DNA of 52,690 bases from a virus. Positions 1-6,892 of this stretch are shown in pieces (within the stretch, counting starts at the first letter, position 1; every line of letters begins with the position of its first letter). A program made the translations under genes and the position numbers. The stretch spans positions 1 to 52,690 of IMG/VR virus record IMGVR_UViG_3300031237_000006; one strand, given 5' to 3'. The notes beneath the pieces were generated by a model that worked only from the letters and a program-made list of their open reading frames with translations, was not told the origin of the DNA and did no database searches.

Positions 1-88
1 CATCTACGACAAGTACGTCCGTAATCCGAGCATGAAGAGCACGATCCGCTGGCATCGTGAAGGGCCTCACGGTGGTCCCCCACGATGA
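1..88 (+). CDS. 3' end of small hypothetical protein (same gene as 52454-52630)
   Basis: The frame starting at base 2 reads IYDKYVRNPSMKSTIRWHRE and stops at TGA 86-88. This is the C-terminal half of the 58-residue protein whose full copy lies at 52454-52630; both copies sit in the terminal repeat. The base difference at 22 is silent (Arg CGT versus CGC). It is partial only because the window opens inside the gene. Confidence 0.8.
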   Translation, partial: IYDKYVRNPSMKSTIRWHREGPHGGPPR

Positions 89-148
89 CTGACACCCCAG
101 CGGGCGAGCGTTGTAAGTGCCGTGGTCACAAGTGTCAACGACCTGCGA
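1..148. repeat. Terminal direct repeat, left copy
   Basis: Matches 52543-52690 over 148 bases with a single mismatch (T at 22, C at 52564). The last 126 bases are identical. It carries the end of one small gene and the start of the next in frame, so the two window ends join into a continuous molecule. It could be an assembly overlap of a circularly permuted genome or a true short terminal repeat; the mismatch indicates strain variation or two distinct copies. Confidence 0.95.
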
Positions 149-204
149 GCACGACCGTCGGTTTGTGTGGACGATGCTTCGTCTGGTGTGTGGTATCAAG
201 ATGA
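85..204 (+). CDS. 39-residue Cys-rich mini-protein, possible zinc knuckle
   Basis: Starts at ATG 85, overlapping the previous stop as ATGA, and ends at TGA 202-204, which overlaps the next start. The peptide begins MTDTPAGERCKC and has six cysteines, in CxC, a lone Cys, CxxC and a final Cys, with a histidine nearby. That pattern suggests a small metal-binding fold. Its first codons share a 15-base repeat with the next gene, so the two starts may be related by duplication. Function unknown. The right-hand repeat carries only its start (from 52627). Confidence 0.6.
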   Translation: MTDTPAGERCKCRGHKCQRPASTTVGLCGRCFVWCVVSR

Positions 205-218
205 CCCCAGCGGGCGAG
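94..218 (+). repeat. 15-base direct repeat at two adjacent gene starts
   Basis: ACCCCAGCGGGCGAG occurs at 94-108 and 204-218, each just after the start codon of an adjacent gene (starts at 85 and 201). Both copies encode TPAGE. This suggests local duplication of a start region. Confidence 0.75.
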
Positions 219-539
219 GGGCGGGTGGACTATTTGCAAAGTCTCCATGATGATGCTTGCTCCTTGCGAGCAACCGGACGCTGCGACGTGTGTATTCTTT
301 TGGCTCGCCTCCGCGCGGTCGAGGGGGAGCGGGATCGGATAGGTCAGCACGCTGTATTTCTTGAGGATCAGTGGGGCGCGACTAAGAAAATGCTCAACGA
401 GGCCCAGGCCGAGGCCCGGCGGCTGCGGGAATATGTGCGGCACAAGGATCGATCTGTGCGCCATCGTGGGCGGCTACAGCTACGGCTGCACCTGTGGCCT
501 CACACCCCCGCCCGTGGGGCCAGGAGGGGCGTGAGATGA
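201..539 (+). CDS. Hypothetical protein with coiled-coil segment
   Basis: 112 residues from ATG 201, chosen because it overlaps the upstream stop as ATGA. The N-terminus MTPAGEGRVDYL repeats the TPAGE of the preceding gene. Residues 20-35 have two cysteines (CDVC), followed by a long charged helical stretch with heptad-like Leu/Ala spacing (about 35-85). The C-terminus is Arg-rich and reads like run-on sequence. It is part of the rightward chain of small genes. No function can be assigned. Confidence 0.6.
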   Translation: MTPAGEGRVDYLQSLHDDACSLRATGRCDVCILLARLRAVEGERDRIGQHAVFLEDQWGATKKMLNEAQAEARRLREYVRHKDRSVRHRGRLQLRLHLWPHTPARGARRGVR

Positions 540-1171
540 GCGAGCGGGTGGAGGACGACATCAAGATCGCAGTTCAGGCCCTGCTTGAGCGGGTGGAAGG
601 TATTCGACAAGACTTGGCTGAATACGTTGAAGAGGGGCGCAATGTTGGGGAATCCGTATGGCGAAACGACGTGTCGGTGGTCCTCGCTGCTTACGACGCC
701 CTCAAAGCCCAGCTCGCCGACGCGGAGCAGGCACTGAGCGTCTACCGAAACGAATGGCCAACGCTGAATCTCGCCTACATGGAACAGGGTGCATTGCGTG
801 CCCAGCTCGCCGACGCGGAGCGGGCGCGCCTAGAACTGTTGCGAGACTTTGACGAGACCTTGGCCGATTTCGCACAGGCCCTCGGACTTAGTGAGCGGAT
901 TGAATCTGATGGCATTCGATGCGAGCCCGGTCATCCACAAATCATGGCCGCCATCACCGCCGCCACGCAGCGCGAAGGGGCGCTGAAGGAGGCGCTGGTG
1001 CAGACTACGACATTCTCTGGTCATGGACACTGGGACAACGAAGGTACGCGTGGTGCGAATTGTTCACTATGCATCGCCAGGCGTGAGTGGCTGGAGAAGT
1101 ACGAGCCTCTGTTCCGGCCCGCCCTCCTCACGCCGCCCCCGGGGCGGGAGAAAGAGAACTCAGATGCCTAA
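536..1171 (+). CDS. Hypothetical coiled-coil protein
   Basis: 211 residues from ATG 536, which overlaps the preceding stop (ATGA). Residues 1-120 are strongly helical and charged, with two repeats of the AQLADAE type encoded by a 22-base direct repeat (707-728 and 800-821). The C-terminal third holds HGHWDNE and a CSLC pair, a plausible small metal site. The protein ends in a Pro/Gly/Arg-rich tail (TPPPGREK) that overlaps the next gene. Similar coiled-coil plus CxxC proteins are common in phage accessory regions, but I do not recognise a family. Confidence 0.65.
   Translation: MSERVEDDIKIAVQALLERVEGIRQDLAEYVEEGRNVGESVWRNDVSVVLAAYDALKAQLADAEQALSVYRNEWPTLNLAYMEQGALRAQLADAERARLELLRDFDETLADFAQALGLSERIESDGIRCEPGHPQIMAAITAATQREGALKEALVQTTTFSGHGHWDNEGTRGANCSLCIARREWLEKYEPLFRPALLTPPPGREKENSDA
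707..821 (+). repeat. 22-base direct repeat inside coiled-coil gene
   Basis: The 22 bases at 707-728 recur exactly at 800-821, 93 bases (31 codons) apart and in frame. They encode the AQLADAE heptad units. The likely cause is slippage or unequal recombination extending the coiled coil. Confidence 0.85.
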
Positions 1172-1475
1172 GTATCGCAAGAAGCCGGTGGTGATCGAAG
1201 CGGTTCAACTGCTATGGACGAACTGGGACGAGATGTGTGAGCACGCCGATGTCGGCAAGCTTAGTGAGGGCAAGCCGGAAGGTTGCTATGTCGATACGGT
1301 CGGCAATCGGACCGAAGACGCAAACGGCCGGCTTGGGCTCAACATCCCGACGTTGGAGGGCCTCATGCTCGGCGTGGAGGGGGACTGGATCATTCGCGGC
1401 GTGAAGGGCGAACTCTACCCCTGCAAGCCCGACATCTTCGCGGCGACGTACGATCCTGAGCCCCCGGGGCGGGAG
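1136..1475 (+). repeat. 15-base GC-rich element repeated at two gene junctions
   Basis: CCCCCGGGGCGGGAG occurs at 1136-1150 and 1461-1475, in each case 11-13 bases before the next start codon and inside the 3' end of the upstream gene (encoding PPGRE). The CCCCGGGG core is self-complementary. It may act as a recombination linker between small gene cassettes or as a short translation-coupling hairpin. Confidence 0.7.
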
Positions 1476-1490
1476 GGAGCGGAGGGATGA
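1164..1490 (+). CDS. Conserved phage protein of the MPKYRKKPVVIEA family
   Basis: 108 residues from ATG 1164. The N-terminus MPKYRKKPVVIEAVQ and the C-terminal segment EGDWIIRGVKGELYPCKPDI are hallmarks of a small protein widespread in tailed phages; its function is not established. In between is a phage-specific stretch (residues 30-70). The start overlaps the previous gene by eight bases. The C-terminus ends in PPGREGAEG, encoded by the same CCCCCGGGGCGGGAG element that ends the upstream gene. Confidence 0.8.
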   Translation: MPKYRKKPVVIEAVQLLWTNWDEMCEHADVGKLSEGKPEGCYVDTVGNRTEDANGRLGLNIPTLEGLMLGVEGDWIIRGVKGELYPCKPDIFAATYDPEPPGREGAEG

Positions 1491-1663
1491 GGAGCGTGTC
1501 GGCTGACTTGCGAGAGATGGTGAATCAGGCTCGGCGGGAGGAACGCGAGCGGGCGCGCCGCATCATCCTAGCCCACGACAAGGGTTGCACGAGCATAGAC
1601 CCATTGTGCCTGCGCGTAATCGCGGATCAGATCACGCGGCCAGCGGTAGGAGAGACTCTGTGA
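1487..1663 (+). CDS. 58-residue hypothetical protein
   Basis: Starts at ATG 1487 overlapping the upstream stop (ATGA), with the GA-rich ribosome-binding stretch GGGAGGGAGCGGAGG just ahead. It ends at TGA 1661-1663, which overlaps a GTG start. The sequence is basic and helical at first (LREMVNQARREERERARRII), then has two cysteines. No family recognised. The perfect overlaps on both sides support it as a real gene. Confidence 0.65.
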   Translation: MRSVSADLREMVNQARREERERARRIILAHDKGCTSIDPLCLRVIADQITRPAVGETL

Positions 1664-1998
1664 CCCCCACCCCCGAGGCCAGGCGGGTGGCGGCATGGAA
1701 CACGGTCCAAGAGTGCCCGCATCAACAAGCTCAGTACCATGCGTGCCTTGACTGCATCACCACCGCCCTCACCCGCGCTGCTCAGTTGGCCGCTCAAGAG
1801 GCGAGGGAGGAGATGATTAGGCGCTTCCGCCGCTGGCAGGACAAGTTCCCTGATGAGATAGTTCCATGGCAAGTGATTTATGTCGATGATCGACCACCAA
1901 CTGAGGCAGAATTGCTGCACGCAATGGAGATCGCGGCGACCCTTCAAGCAACAGAAGATAAACCACTTGACGGCTTTACCCCGAATCTCCAGCGATGA
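1660..1998 (+). CDS. Hypothetical protein with CPHQ..C..C N-terminus
   Basis: 112 residues if started at GTG 1660, which overlaps the preceding stop as GTGA. An N-terminal segment (CPHQQAQYHACLDC, residues about 19-32) resembles a one-site zinc binder. A long amphipathic helix with RRFRRWQ follows, then an acidic C-terminal half. The start is inferred from coupling. Function unknown. Confidence 0.6.
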   Translation: MTPTPEARRVAAWNTVQECPHQQAQYHACLDCITTALTRAAQLAAQEAREEMIRRFRRWQDKFPDEIVPWQVIYVDDRPPTEAELLHAMEIAATLQATEDKPLDGFTPNLQR

Positions 1999-2119
1999 GA
2001 CTACGTCGTTGATAGCTTATGTGACCGGCATGTTTCTCGGCACAGCTCTCGTCATCTGGGGGATCTGTGCGGCGTTGTACGGGGCCGCATGGATTGTGAA
2101 AATGATTGGCGGGTGGTGA
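1967..2119 (+). CDS. Small single-pass membrane protein
   Basis: The C-terminal 36 residues contain one clear transmembrane helix (from Ala-Tyr-Val to Trp-Ile-Val) and end in KMIGGW. The start is uncertain: TTG 1967 overlaps the upstream gene and gives 50 residues; TTG 2009 or GTG 2021 would give 32-36. It is the last gene before a short non-coding gap that carries a promoter-like motif. It could be an inner-membrane accessory protein. Confidence 0.45.
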   Translation: MTALPRISSDETTSLIAYVTGMFLGTALVIWGICAALYGAAWIVKMIGGW

Positions 2120-2125
2120 ATATGT

Positions 2126-2139
2126 GTGGGCAAGCCCAC
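2126..2139. promoter_or_regulatory. Short perfect palindrome upstream of OB-fold gene
   Basis: GTGGGCAAGCCCAC is a six-base perfect inverted repeat with a two-base centre, immediately upstream of an extended -10 motif. It could be an operator or the stem of a weak terminator for the preceding genes; no T-run follows. Confidence 0.4.
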
Positions 2140-2140
2140 G

Positions 2141-2156
2141 TATGACGTGGTATGAT
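2141..2156 (+). promoter_or_regulatory. Extended -10 promoter, shared motif with 45689-45705
   Basis: TATGACGTGGTATGAT carries a TGG extension before a TATGAT -10 box at 2151-2156. The same block occurs in the control region as ATGACGTAGTATGAT (45691-45705), and a relative, TACGTGGTATAAT, lies at 45589-45601. No good -35 is visible. The -10 is 40 bases upstream of the OB-fold gene start, so it probably starts the DNA-metabolism transcript. Confidence 0.55.
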
Positions 2157-2195
2157 GCGTCTCAAACTAGAAGTTCACTCTAGACAGGAGGGCAT

Positions 2196-2687
2196 ATGGC
2201 CTACGTCGAAGTTGGAAACGAGAAGGGCAGTACGGGCGGAAGTCACAGTTCGCCGATCCAGAAGTGGAACTCGACCGGGCAGATCGTCGAAGGTATTTAC
2301 AAAGGTCAGCGGGAAGGTAAGTTCGGTCCGTTGATGATCGTCGAGACCTCAGCCGGGGAAGTCGTCTACGGAGTCAAGGCGGTCCTGAAACGGAAGCTGG
2401 AACACGCCAAGCCTGGGGACAAGATCAAGGTCGAGTACCTCGGGAAACGGAAGAGTCAGTCAGGAACTGAGTACGGCGACTTCCGTGTGCTCGTCGATTC
2501 AGACCAGGGTAATCAGAGTGCGCCCACGCCTGGTAATTCGGTTGAGTTTGACCGCCTTGTCGGTCTGATCCGTAAAGACAAGGGCGACGGGATCGCCAAC
2601 GCGCTTGCGGCAGCGGCGAAGATGGCGGGCGACCCGGTCACGTCGCTCCGGGAAGCAATGGCGCAGATCGGGGTGGTGAGTTTCTGA
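2196..2687 (+). CDS. OB-fold protein, probable ssDNA-binding protein
   Basis: 163 residues with a strong ribosome-binding site (GGAGG, six bases before ATG 2196). Residues 27-105 alternate short beta strands in the pattern GxYKGxREGKFGPLMIV...VKAVLKRKLEHAKPGDKI...EYLGKRKSQSGTEYGDFRV, which I associate with phage OB-fold proteins that bind single-stranded DNA. The C-terminal part is a Gln/Asn/Pro linker and a helical domain. It is first in the cluster with the Cas4-like nuclease and prim-pol/helicase, a fitting place for an SSB. Family placement is from motif memory, not a search. Confidence 0.6.
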   Translation: MAYVEVGNEKGSTGGSHSSPIQKWNSTGQIVEGIYKGQREGKFGPLMIVETSAGEVVYGVKAVLKRKLEHAKPGDKIKVEYLGKRKSQSGTEYGDFRVLVDSDQGNQSAPTPGNSVEFDRLVGLIRKDKGDGIANALAAAAKMAGDPVTSLREAMAQIGVVSF

Positions 2688-2863
2688 TGAAATATCCAAA
2701 GATGATCTACGTTGAGAATGGGCATCAGTCTTCTGATGGAGAAGGGTATTCGGAGTATCTTGAGGATTTTGAGGATGGCGTGATAGTAGGAGTTTATGAA
2801 CTAGTCGGTGAAGGCAAAATAAGTAGAGAAGTTCGTATTACCAGTATCAAGAAAAAGAAGTAA
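2687..2863 (+). CDS. 58-residue acidic hypothetical protein
   Basis: Begins at ATG 2687 (TGATG overlap) and ends at TAA 2861-2863 (TAATG overlap), so it sits exactly between two confident genes. Acidic middle (GEGYSEYLEDFEDG) and a Lys-rich tail (IKKKK). Its codons are more AT-rich than its neighbours, which hints at a separate origin. Function unknown; its place suggests an accessory of the replication cluster. Confidence 0.65.
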   Translation: MKYPKMIYVENGHQSSDGEGYSEYLEDFEDGVIVGVYELVGEGKISREVRITSIKKKK

Positions 2864-3663
2864 TGCTCGCCCGTGACCCGGACGCCGAGGTAAGGCTATA
2901 TGACGCCCTCCGGGACAGCTTTGCTCGTGATGAGCGAACCGGAATCCACCTCTCCTCCCTGCTCAATCCGATGCAGGAGCACTGGCGACGTGCCCTCGGC
3001 CGTCCTCCGCTGACGAACGCCGAGATCGGCTACTTCACGGCGGGACGTGGACACGAAGACATCCTGACGAAGTTGTTGGAATCTGATTTCGTCAGCACGC
3101 CAGAGGAAGAGATCGACGGGATTCATTGCCGTCCAGACTTCATCGCGGTCACCGATCGAGTCATTCCAAAAGGCAGCCATGCCGAACTGAAGACCCGGCG
3201 AGCGAATCTGCCGAAGTCTGACGCGGACGCGCAGACTGCGTTCGAGAGTTACCGGGCACAAGTCCGGGGGTATATGGCCCTGAAGCGGCAGAATGAGATG
3301 TATCTCATCGTTCTCTCGCTGACCGAGGGAAAGACGAGAGACCCGCTCAGTACGTCAGCGCCGGTCATCGCGGTCTACAAGGAAGTAATGACTGATGAGG
3401 AACTTGAGCAGACACGGCAAGAACTTCGTGAGCGGAGAGGATACCTAGAGAACGGAAGAGTTGATCGCTTGCCGCTCTGTTGGTCCTTTTTGTGCGGGCG
3501 CTGGTCGAAAATCAAAGTTGGGAAAGAAGTGACCTGGCTATACCTGCCGAAATGTCCCTACTACGCTGACTGCCAACCTCAACTCCGTGACCCCAAGCGA
3601 GGAATGCGTGACCGACCTGAACCAGCTTCCGCTGAAGCAGGCAGCCCTGGAATATGCAGCTAG
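2863..3663 (+). CDS. Cas4/RecB-like PD-(D/E)XK nuclease
   Basis: 266 residues. GRGHE at 61-65, RPDF with Asp92, and E108-x-K110 form the PD-(D/E)XK active site. Cys206, Cys211, Cys231 and Cys237 (the last two in CPYYADC) match the iron-sulfur cluster ligand pattern of Cas4- and AddB-type nucleases. By family knowledge it should resect DNA ends, here for phage recombination or replication next to the OB-fold protein and prim-pol/helicase. No CRISPR array or cas1/cas2 is present. Its 3' end overlaps the next gene by 56 bases. Confidence 0.75.
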   Translation: MLARDPDAEVRLYDALRDSFARDERTGIHLSSLLNPMQEHWRRALGRPPLTNAEIGYFTAGRGHEDILTKLLESDFVSTPEEEIDGIHCRPDFIAVTDRVIPKGSHAELKTRRANLPKSDADAQTAFESYRAQVRGYMALKRQNEMYLIVLSLTEGKTRDPLSTSAPVIAVYKEVMTDEELEQTRQELRERRGYLENGRVDRLPLCWSFLCGRWSKIKVGKEVTWLYLPKCPYYADCQPQLRDPKRGMRDRPEPASAEAGSPGICS

Positions 3664-5062
3664 AGGGTTTCATGTCATTCCATGTCGCACGAAAGATAAG
3701 CGTCCTCTTGTCGAGTGGAAGGACTTTCAGGTTAATGCGCCAGATTTGGAAATGGTCGATGCTTGGTGGTCACTTTGGCCGGATGCGAATATCGCCGTGA
3801 TCCTCGGGAATGGCCGGATTGCGGTCGATGTGGATGGGGCCGAAGGACATGACGCCCTGAAAGCCGCCGGGATCGAGTTCCCGCCTGATACCCCGACAAG
3901 CTTGACCGGGCGGGGAGTCCATTACCTCCTCCGGGGGCAGGCTGATGACCGAATCGGGCTGCTCCCGAAGGTCGATATCCGGGGGAAGGGCATTATCGTG
4001 GTCCCGCCGAGCGTTCATGAGTCCGGGAAGGTCTACACATGGCTAGTCCCGCCAACGTCGCTCCTGGAGGCTCCTAGGAGCTTACAGAGGCTCCTAGAGA
4101 CCCCCTCGGCAGCCCTCCAAACCCCCCTATCCGGCCATGATTGGGTTACCGAGGCGATGCAGGGGGTCGGTGAGGGGGTCAGGAACGTGACCTGTACCCG
4201 GCTGGCGGGGTACTTCTTAGCGAAAGGCGTCCCGCCTGATGCGGTCAAGGCATTGCTGACCGGCTGGGCAGCGAAGTGCAGGCCTCCGCTCCCGTTCAGC
4301 GAGGTGATGGCCAGCGTCGATTCGATTGCTCAGCGGGAAGGCGCCCATCACGACGAGCCGAAGAGCCTGTTCGACGATCTCATGTCGGTGAAGCAGCTCT
4401 ATGAGAAAACCCCGAACGAACACCAGTGGGTTGTCCGAGACTACATGCCGAAGGGTGGTCTTGTGCTCCTGTCTAGCGCCGAGAAGGCCGGGAAGTCAAC
4501 GTTGAGCTACGCGCTGATCGCCTCAGTCTCTAAGGGCCTAGACTTTCTCGGGAAGAAGTCTGAGAAGGGGAGCGTCCTGGTGCTCGCTGTTGAGGAACAC
4601 GCTGTAGACGTGAAGATGCGAGCTATGAAATTCGGGATCGAAGAGGCTGACCCGGTGTCGTTCTTTGTCGGCGATTTCCCTCCGACACAAGAGTCCTACA
4701 CAGAATTACGTGATATGATCCTGGCGCATAAGTTCTCGTTGGTCATATTGGACACACTGGGGCACCATCTGGCTGGCATCATCGACAATGAAAACGACAA
4801 CATGGTGATGTTGAAAGCCCTCAAGCCGTGGCTGCGGCTCGCGCGAGAGACAAACGCGGCGGTTTTGGTGATCCATCATAAAGGAAAGGGCGAGCAGGCG
4901 TACCGTGGCGCGTCGTCGCTTGGCGGTATCGTGGACCAGATACTGACGTTGAGATATGGCGGAGACTACCGGCGTGTCCTAGAGGCGCGTGGGCGATACT
5001 GGAACACGCCGAAAAGCATTTGGATTGAACTGCGTGACAATCAGTATGTGGTCCTTCCGTGA
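3608..5062 (+). CDS. Bifunctional primase-polymerase / RepA-like helicase fusion
   Basis: 484 residues from GTG 3608, chosen for the GAGGA site five bases ahead; GTG 3587 is also possible. Residues 8-150 are a prim-pol domain: the DVDG motif gives Asp74 and Asp76, and GRGVHYLL gives His105. Residues 280-480 are a RecA-like AAA ATPase of the RepA type, with Walker A SAEKAGKST (290-298), Walker B LVILD (378-382) and IHHKGKG. It should make primers and unwind DNA at the fork. No separate DNA polymerase gene is seen, so synthesis probably relies on the host. Confidence 0.85.
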   Translation: MTDLNQLPLKQAALEYAARGFHVIPCRTKDKRPLVEWKDFQVNAPDLEMVDAWWSLWPDANIAVILGNGRIAVDVDGAEGHDALKAAGIEFPPDTPTSLTGRGVHYLLRGQADDRIGLLPKVDIRGKGIIVVPPSVHESGKVYTWLVPPTSLLEAPRSLQRLLETPSAALQTPLSGHDWVTEAMQGVGEGVRNVTCTRLAGYFLAKGVPPDAVKALLTGWAAKCRPPLPFSEVMASVDSIAQREGAHHDEPKSLFDDLMSVKQLYEKTPNEHQWVVRDYMPKGGLVLLSSAEKAGKSTLSYALIASVSKGLDFLGKKSEKGSVLVLAVEEHAVDVKMRAMKFGIEEADPVSFFVGDFPPTQESYTELRDMILAHKFSLVILDTLGHHLAGIIDNENDNMVMLKALKPWLRLARETNAAVLVIHHKGKGEQAYRGASSLGGIVDQILTLRYGGDYRRVLEARGRYWNTPKSIWIELRDNQYVVLP

Positions 5063-5436
5063 AGCGTGGGATTTGGACCAAATATGGAATGACGGAAGCT
5101 CAGTACAAGATATTCCTCTCGATCAAGCCAGGGTGTTGGATCTGTGGCCGTATGAAGAAGAATGACGGATCACCCGTGAAACTGTTTACTGACCATGATC
5201 ATGCTACAGGCAGGGTTAGGGGAAGACTTGACTACCCTTGCAATCGCCGGTTGATCGGTCGGAGACGGGACGGAGACCTTTATCGTCGCGCGGCGGACTA
5301 CCTCGACTCCACGTTTGACGGCAGAAACATCGAAACGCAAACCGAAAGCGGCAAAGCCCCCAAAGCCAAAACCCGAGCCGCCAAAGTACGACTTCGCCGA
5401 CAGCTACCGAGGACCGATGACGACGCTCGTCAATAA
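5059..5436 (+). CDS. Endonuclease VII-like (HNH/His-Me finger) nuclease
   Basis: 125 residues from GTG 5059, overlapping the helicase stop (GTGA). The order CWIC (26-29), TDHDHATGRVRG (44-55) and CN (61-62) matches recombination endonuclease VII, which resolves branched DNA before packaging. Oddly, the position where the family has the third zinc cysteine is Asp58 (LDYPCN), so only three of four expected ligands are present. The last 40 residues overlap the next gene in another frame. Confidence 0.7.
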   Translation: MKRGIWTKYGMTEAQYKIFLSIKPGCWICGRMKKNDGSPVKLFTDHDHATGRVRGRLDYPCNRRLIGRRRDGDLYRRAADYLDSTFDGRNIETQTESGKAPKAKTRAAKVRLRRQLPRTDDDARQ

Positions 5437-5629
5437 CGCGACGCAGAAGACGAAACGCCGCTGGGTCACGTTGACCGAGTGGCCGGGAAGTCTCGTCCAG
5501 GCGTATGACGCGGGGATTCTCTACGGCGAGGCGGAACTGCTCGGCAAAGCGATGAAAGCGATGTCCTCACATCCATGGCGTTGGGCGATCACAGCGTATC
5601 GGAAGCCGACGCCGCCTGTGACAATATGA
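5315..5629 (+). CDS. Hypothetical protein with Lys/Pro-rich N-terminus
   Basis: 104 residues if the TTG at 5315 is used; ATG 5417 would give 70. The Lys/Pro-rich N-terminal linker looks like real coding, but it overlaps the nuclease gene for 122 bases, so the later start cannot be excluded. The body (from TTLVNN to AITAYRK) has a Trp-rich alpha/beta character. It ends as ATGA with the HNH gene. Function unknown. Confidence 0.5.
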   Translation: MTAETSKRKPKAAKPPKPKPEPPKYDFADSYRGPMTTLVNNATQKTKRRWVTLTEWPGSLVQAYDAGILYGEAELLGKAMKAMSSHPWRWAITAYRKPTPPVTI

Positions 5630-6174
5630 TAGATAAACTTCTTGAATACGCTGAACCAGAACCCAATACAGGTTGTTGGCTCTGGACTGGAGGCACAACA
5701 AATTCAGGGTATGGTTCTCTCTGGGTAGAAACTGAATCAGGTCGCAAAAAGGTTGGCGCTCACAGAATTGCTTATCAATGTGTGTACGGGTCTATCCCAC
5801 CAAAGATGACCATAGATCACCGATGCAAAATAAAGCGCTGCGTTAATCCTTCTCATCTTCGCCTGCTCTCGCATAGAGAGAATATCCTGCTTGCTGATCG
5901 TGGTGTCATCTCGGAGAACATGGCAAAACTCACGGCTCCTTGCGGTCACCCCTATACCGTACGATGGGGTAACGCTCTCCGGTGCCTGCCTTGTTCACAA
6001 ACCTACATGCGAACCTGGAGAGCCAATCGTGGAATTACTCAACGTTGCGCCCAGACGACTCTCAATTCGGACGAAATGGGAGGAGATGCGCGTGATGTTC
6101 ATCGGGGATCTCCAATGGGCGGGGAAGAAATCACACGGGACGGCTCTATCAAAGTTAAAAGAAACGATAGCTGA
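5626..6174 (+). CDS. Free-standing HNH homing endonuclease
   Basis: 182 residues from ATG 5626 (ATGA overlap). CWLWTGG (17-23), HRIAY (46-50), IDHxC (63-67) and CVNPSHL (72-78) are the HNH signature of phage homing endonucleases. A zinc-ribbon-like tail follows (CGHPY at 106, CLPC at 120-123). Codons are more AT-rich than the flanks. From about residue 136 the frame runs over the next gene and looks non-native, as if the element landed at that gene's 5' edge and lost its own stop. Confidence 0.8.
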   Translation: MIDKLLEYAEPEPNTGCWLWTGGTTNSGYGSLWVETESGRKKVGAHRIAYQCVYGSIPPKMTIDHRCKIKRCVNPSHLRLLSHRENILLADRGVISENMAKLTAPCGHPYTVRWGNALRCLPCSQTYMRTWRANRGITQRCAQTTLNSDEMGGDARDVHRGSPMGGEEITRDGSIKVKRNDS

Positions 6175-6892
6175 GGGAGTCGAACGAGGCGCTTATTTCA
6201 TAGGAATGGGCGATATGATAGATTTCATGTCGCCATCAAATCGCCAGCGACTACGCTCTGCTGCACTATATGACACAGCAGAAGATGTTATTGATGATAA
6301 GGCCATGGAACTCACTCAGGAAATATTCGACCTGGCGCTCAGGCCAACTGTTGGACGATGGCTCGGACTTGTGGAAGGGCACCATTTCGCGCAACTGAAG
6401 ACCGGCGATACCACGGATATGCGTCTCTGCCAGATGCTCAAGGCGCCGTTCCTCGGGACGTGTGGTGTCATCCGGCTTGTTTTCGACCGGAGTGGGTCAC
6501 GGGTGCCGGTCACGCTTTGGGTCCACCACGGGCATGGAAACGGACAGACGGGGTATTACCCACTTAGCAGGTTGGAGCGCACATCAGCCGACCAGGAGGG
6601 CGTTGATGTCTTCGCCATCGGACATACAACCAAGTTGGGCCACCTCGTTAAGAATCGTATGGGCTACCGATGGGATCACGGTGGAGCTGCATACCACCGA
6701 ACTGTTCACCTTATCGGAACTGGAGGATATAGTCGGGCATATATCGAAGGTTCTAGACAGGGACGAGTACCCCGAGGTGGATATGCGGAGCAACAGATGC
6801 TGGGTCCCGCCGTCATCGGTTCTCCGACCCTCATCATCCGCCCGACGCGCTCGAAAGACTCGCACTACCCGATCCTGAAGGTTGAGGCATGA
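6086..6892 (+). CDS. Metallophosphoesterase
   Basis: 268 residues from ATG 6086; ATG 6095 fits the GGAGG spacing better, and GTG 6029 would add 19 plausible residues. Motifs follow the calcineurin-like order: FIGDLQ (Asp8), GMGDMID (40-46), EGHH (97-100), HHGHG (147-151) and GHTTKLG (179-185). The usual GNH is EGH, and the first DxH is DxQ, so the metal site is variant. Substrate unknown; it could act on nucleotides or nucleic-acid ends. The 5' end is overlapped by the HNH gene, and the stop overlaps the next start. Confidence 0.75.
   Translation: MRVMFIGDLQWAGKKSHGTALSKLKETIAEGVERGAYFIGMGDMIDFMSPSNRQRLRSAALYDTAEDVIDDKAMELTQEIFDLALRPTVGRWLGLVEGHHFAQLKTGDTTDMRLCQMLKAPFLGTCGVIRLVFDRSGSRVPVTLWVHHGHGNGQTGYYPLSRLERTSADQEGVDVFAIGHTTKLGHLVKNRMGYRWDHGGAAYHRTVHLIGTGGYSRAYIEGSRQGRVPRGGYAEQQMLGPAVIGSPTLIIRPTRSKDSHYPILKVEA

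Noticed and set aside
2863-3663. CRISPR adaptation gene because of Cas4-like nuclease
   Set aside because: No repeat-spacer array and no cas1 or cas2. Cas4-like nucleases are common in phage recombination modules.
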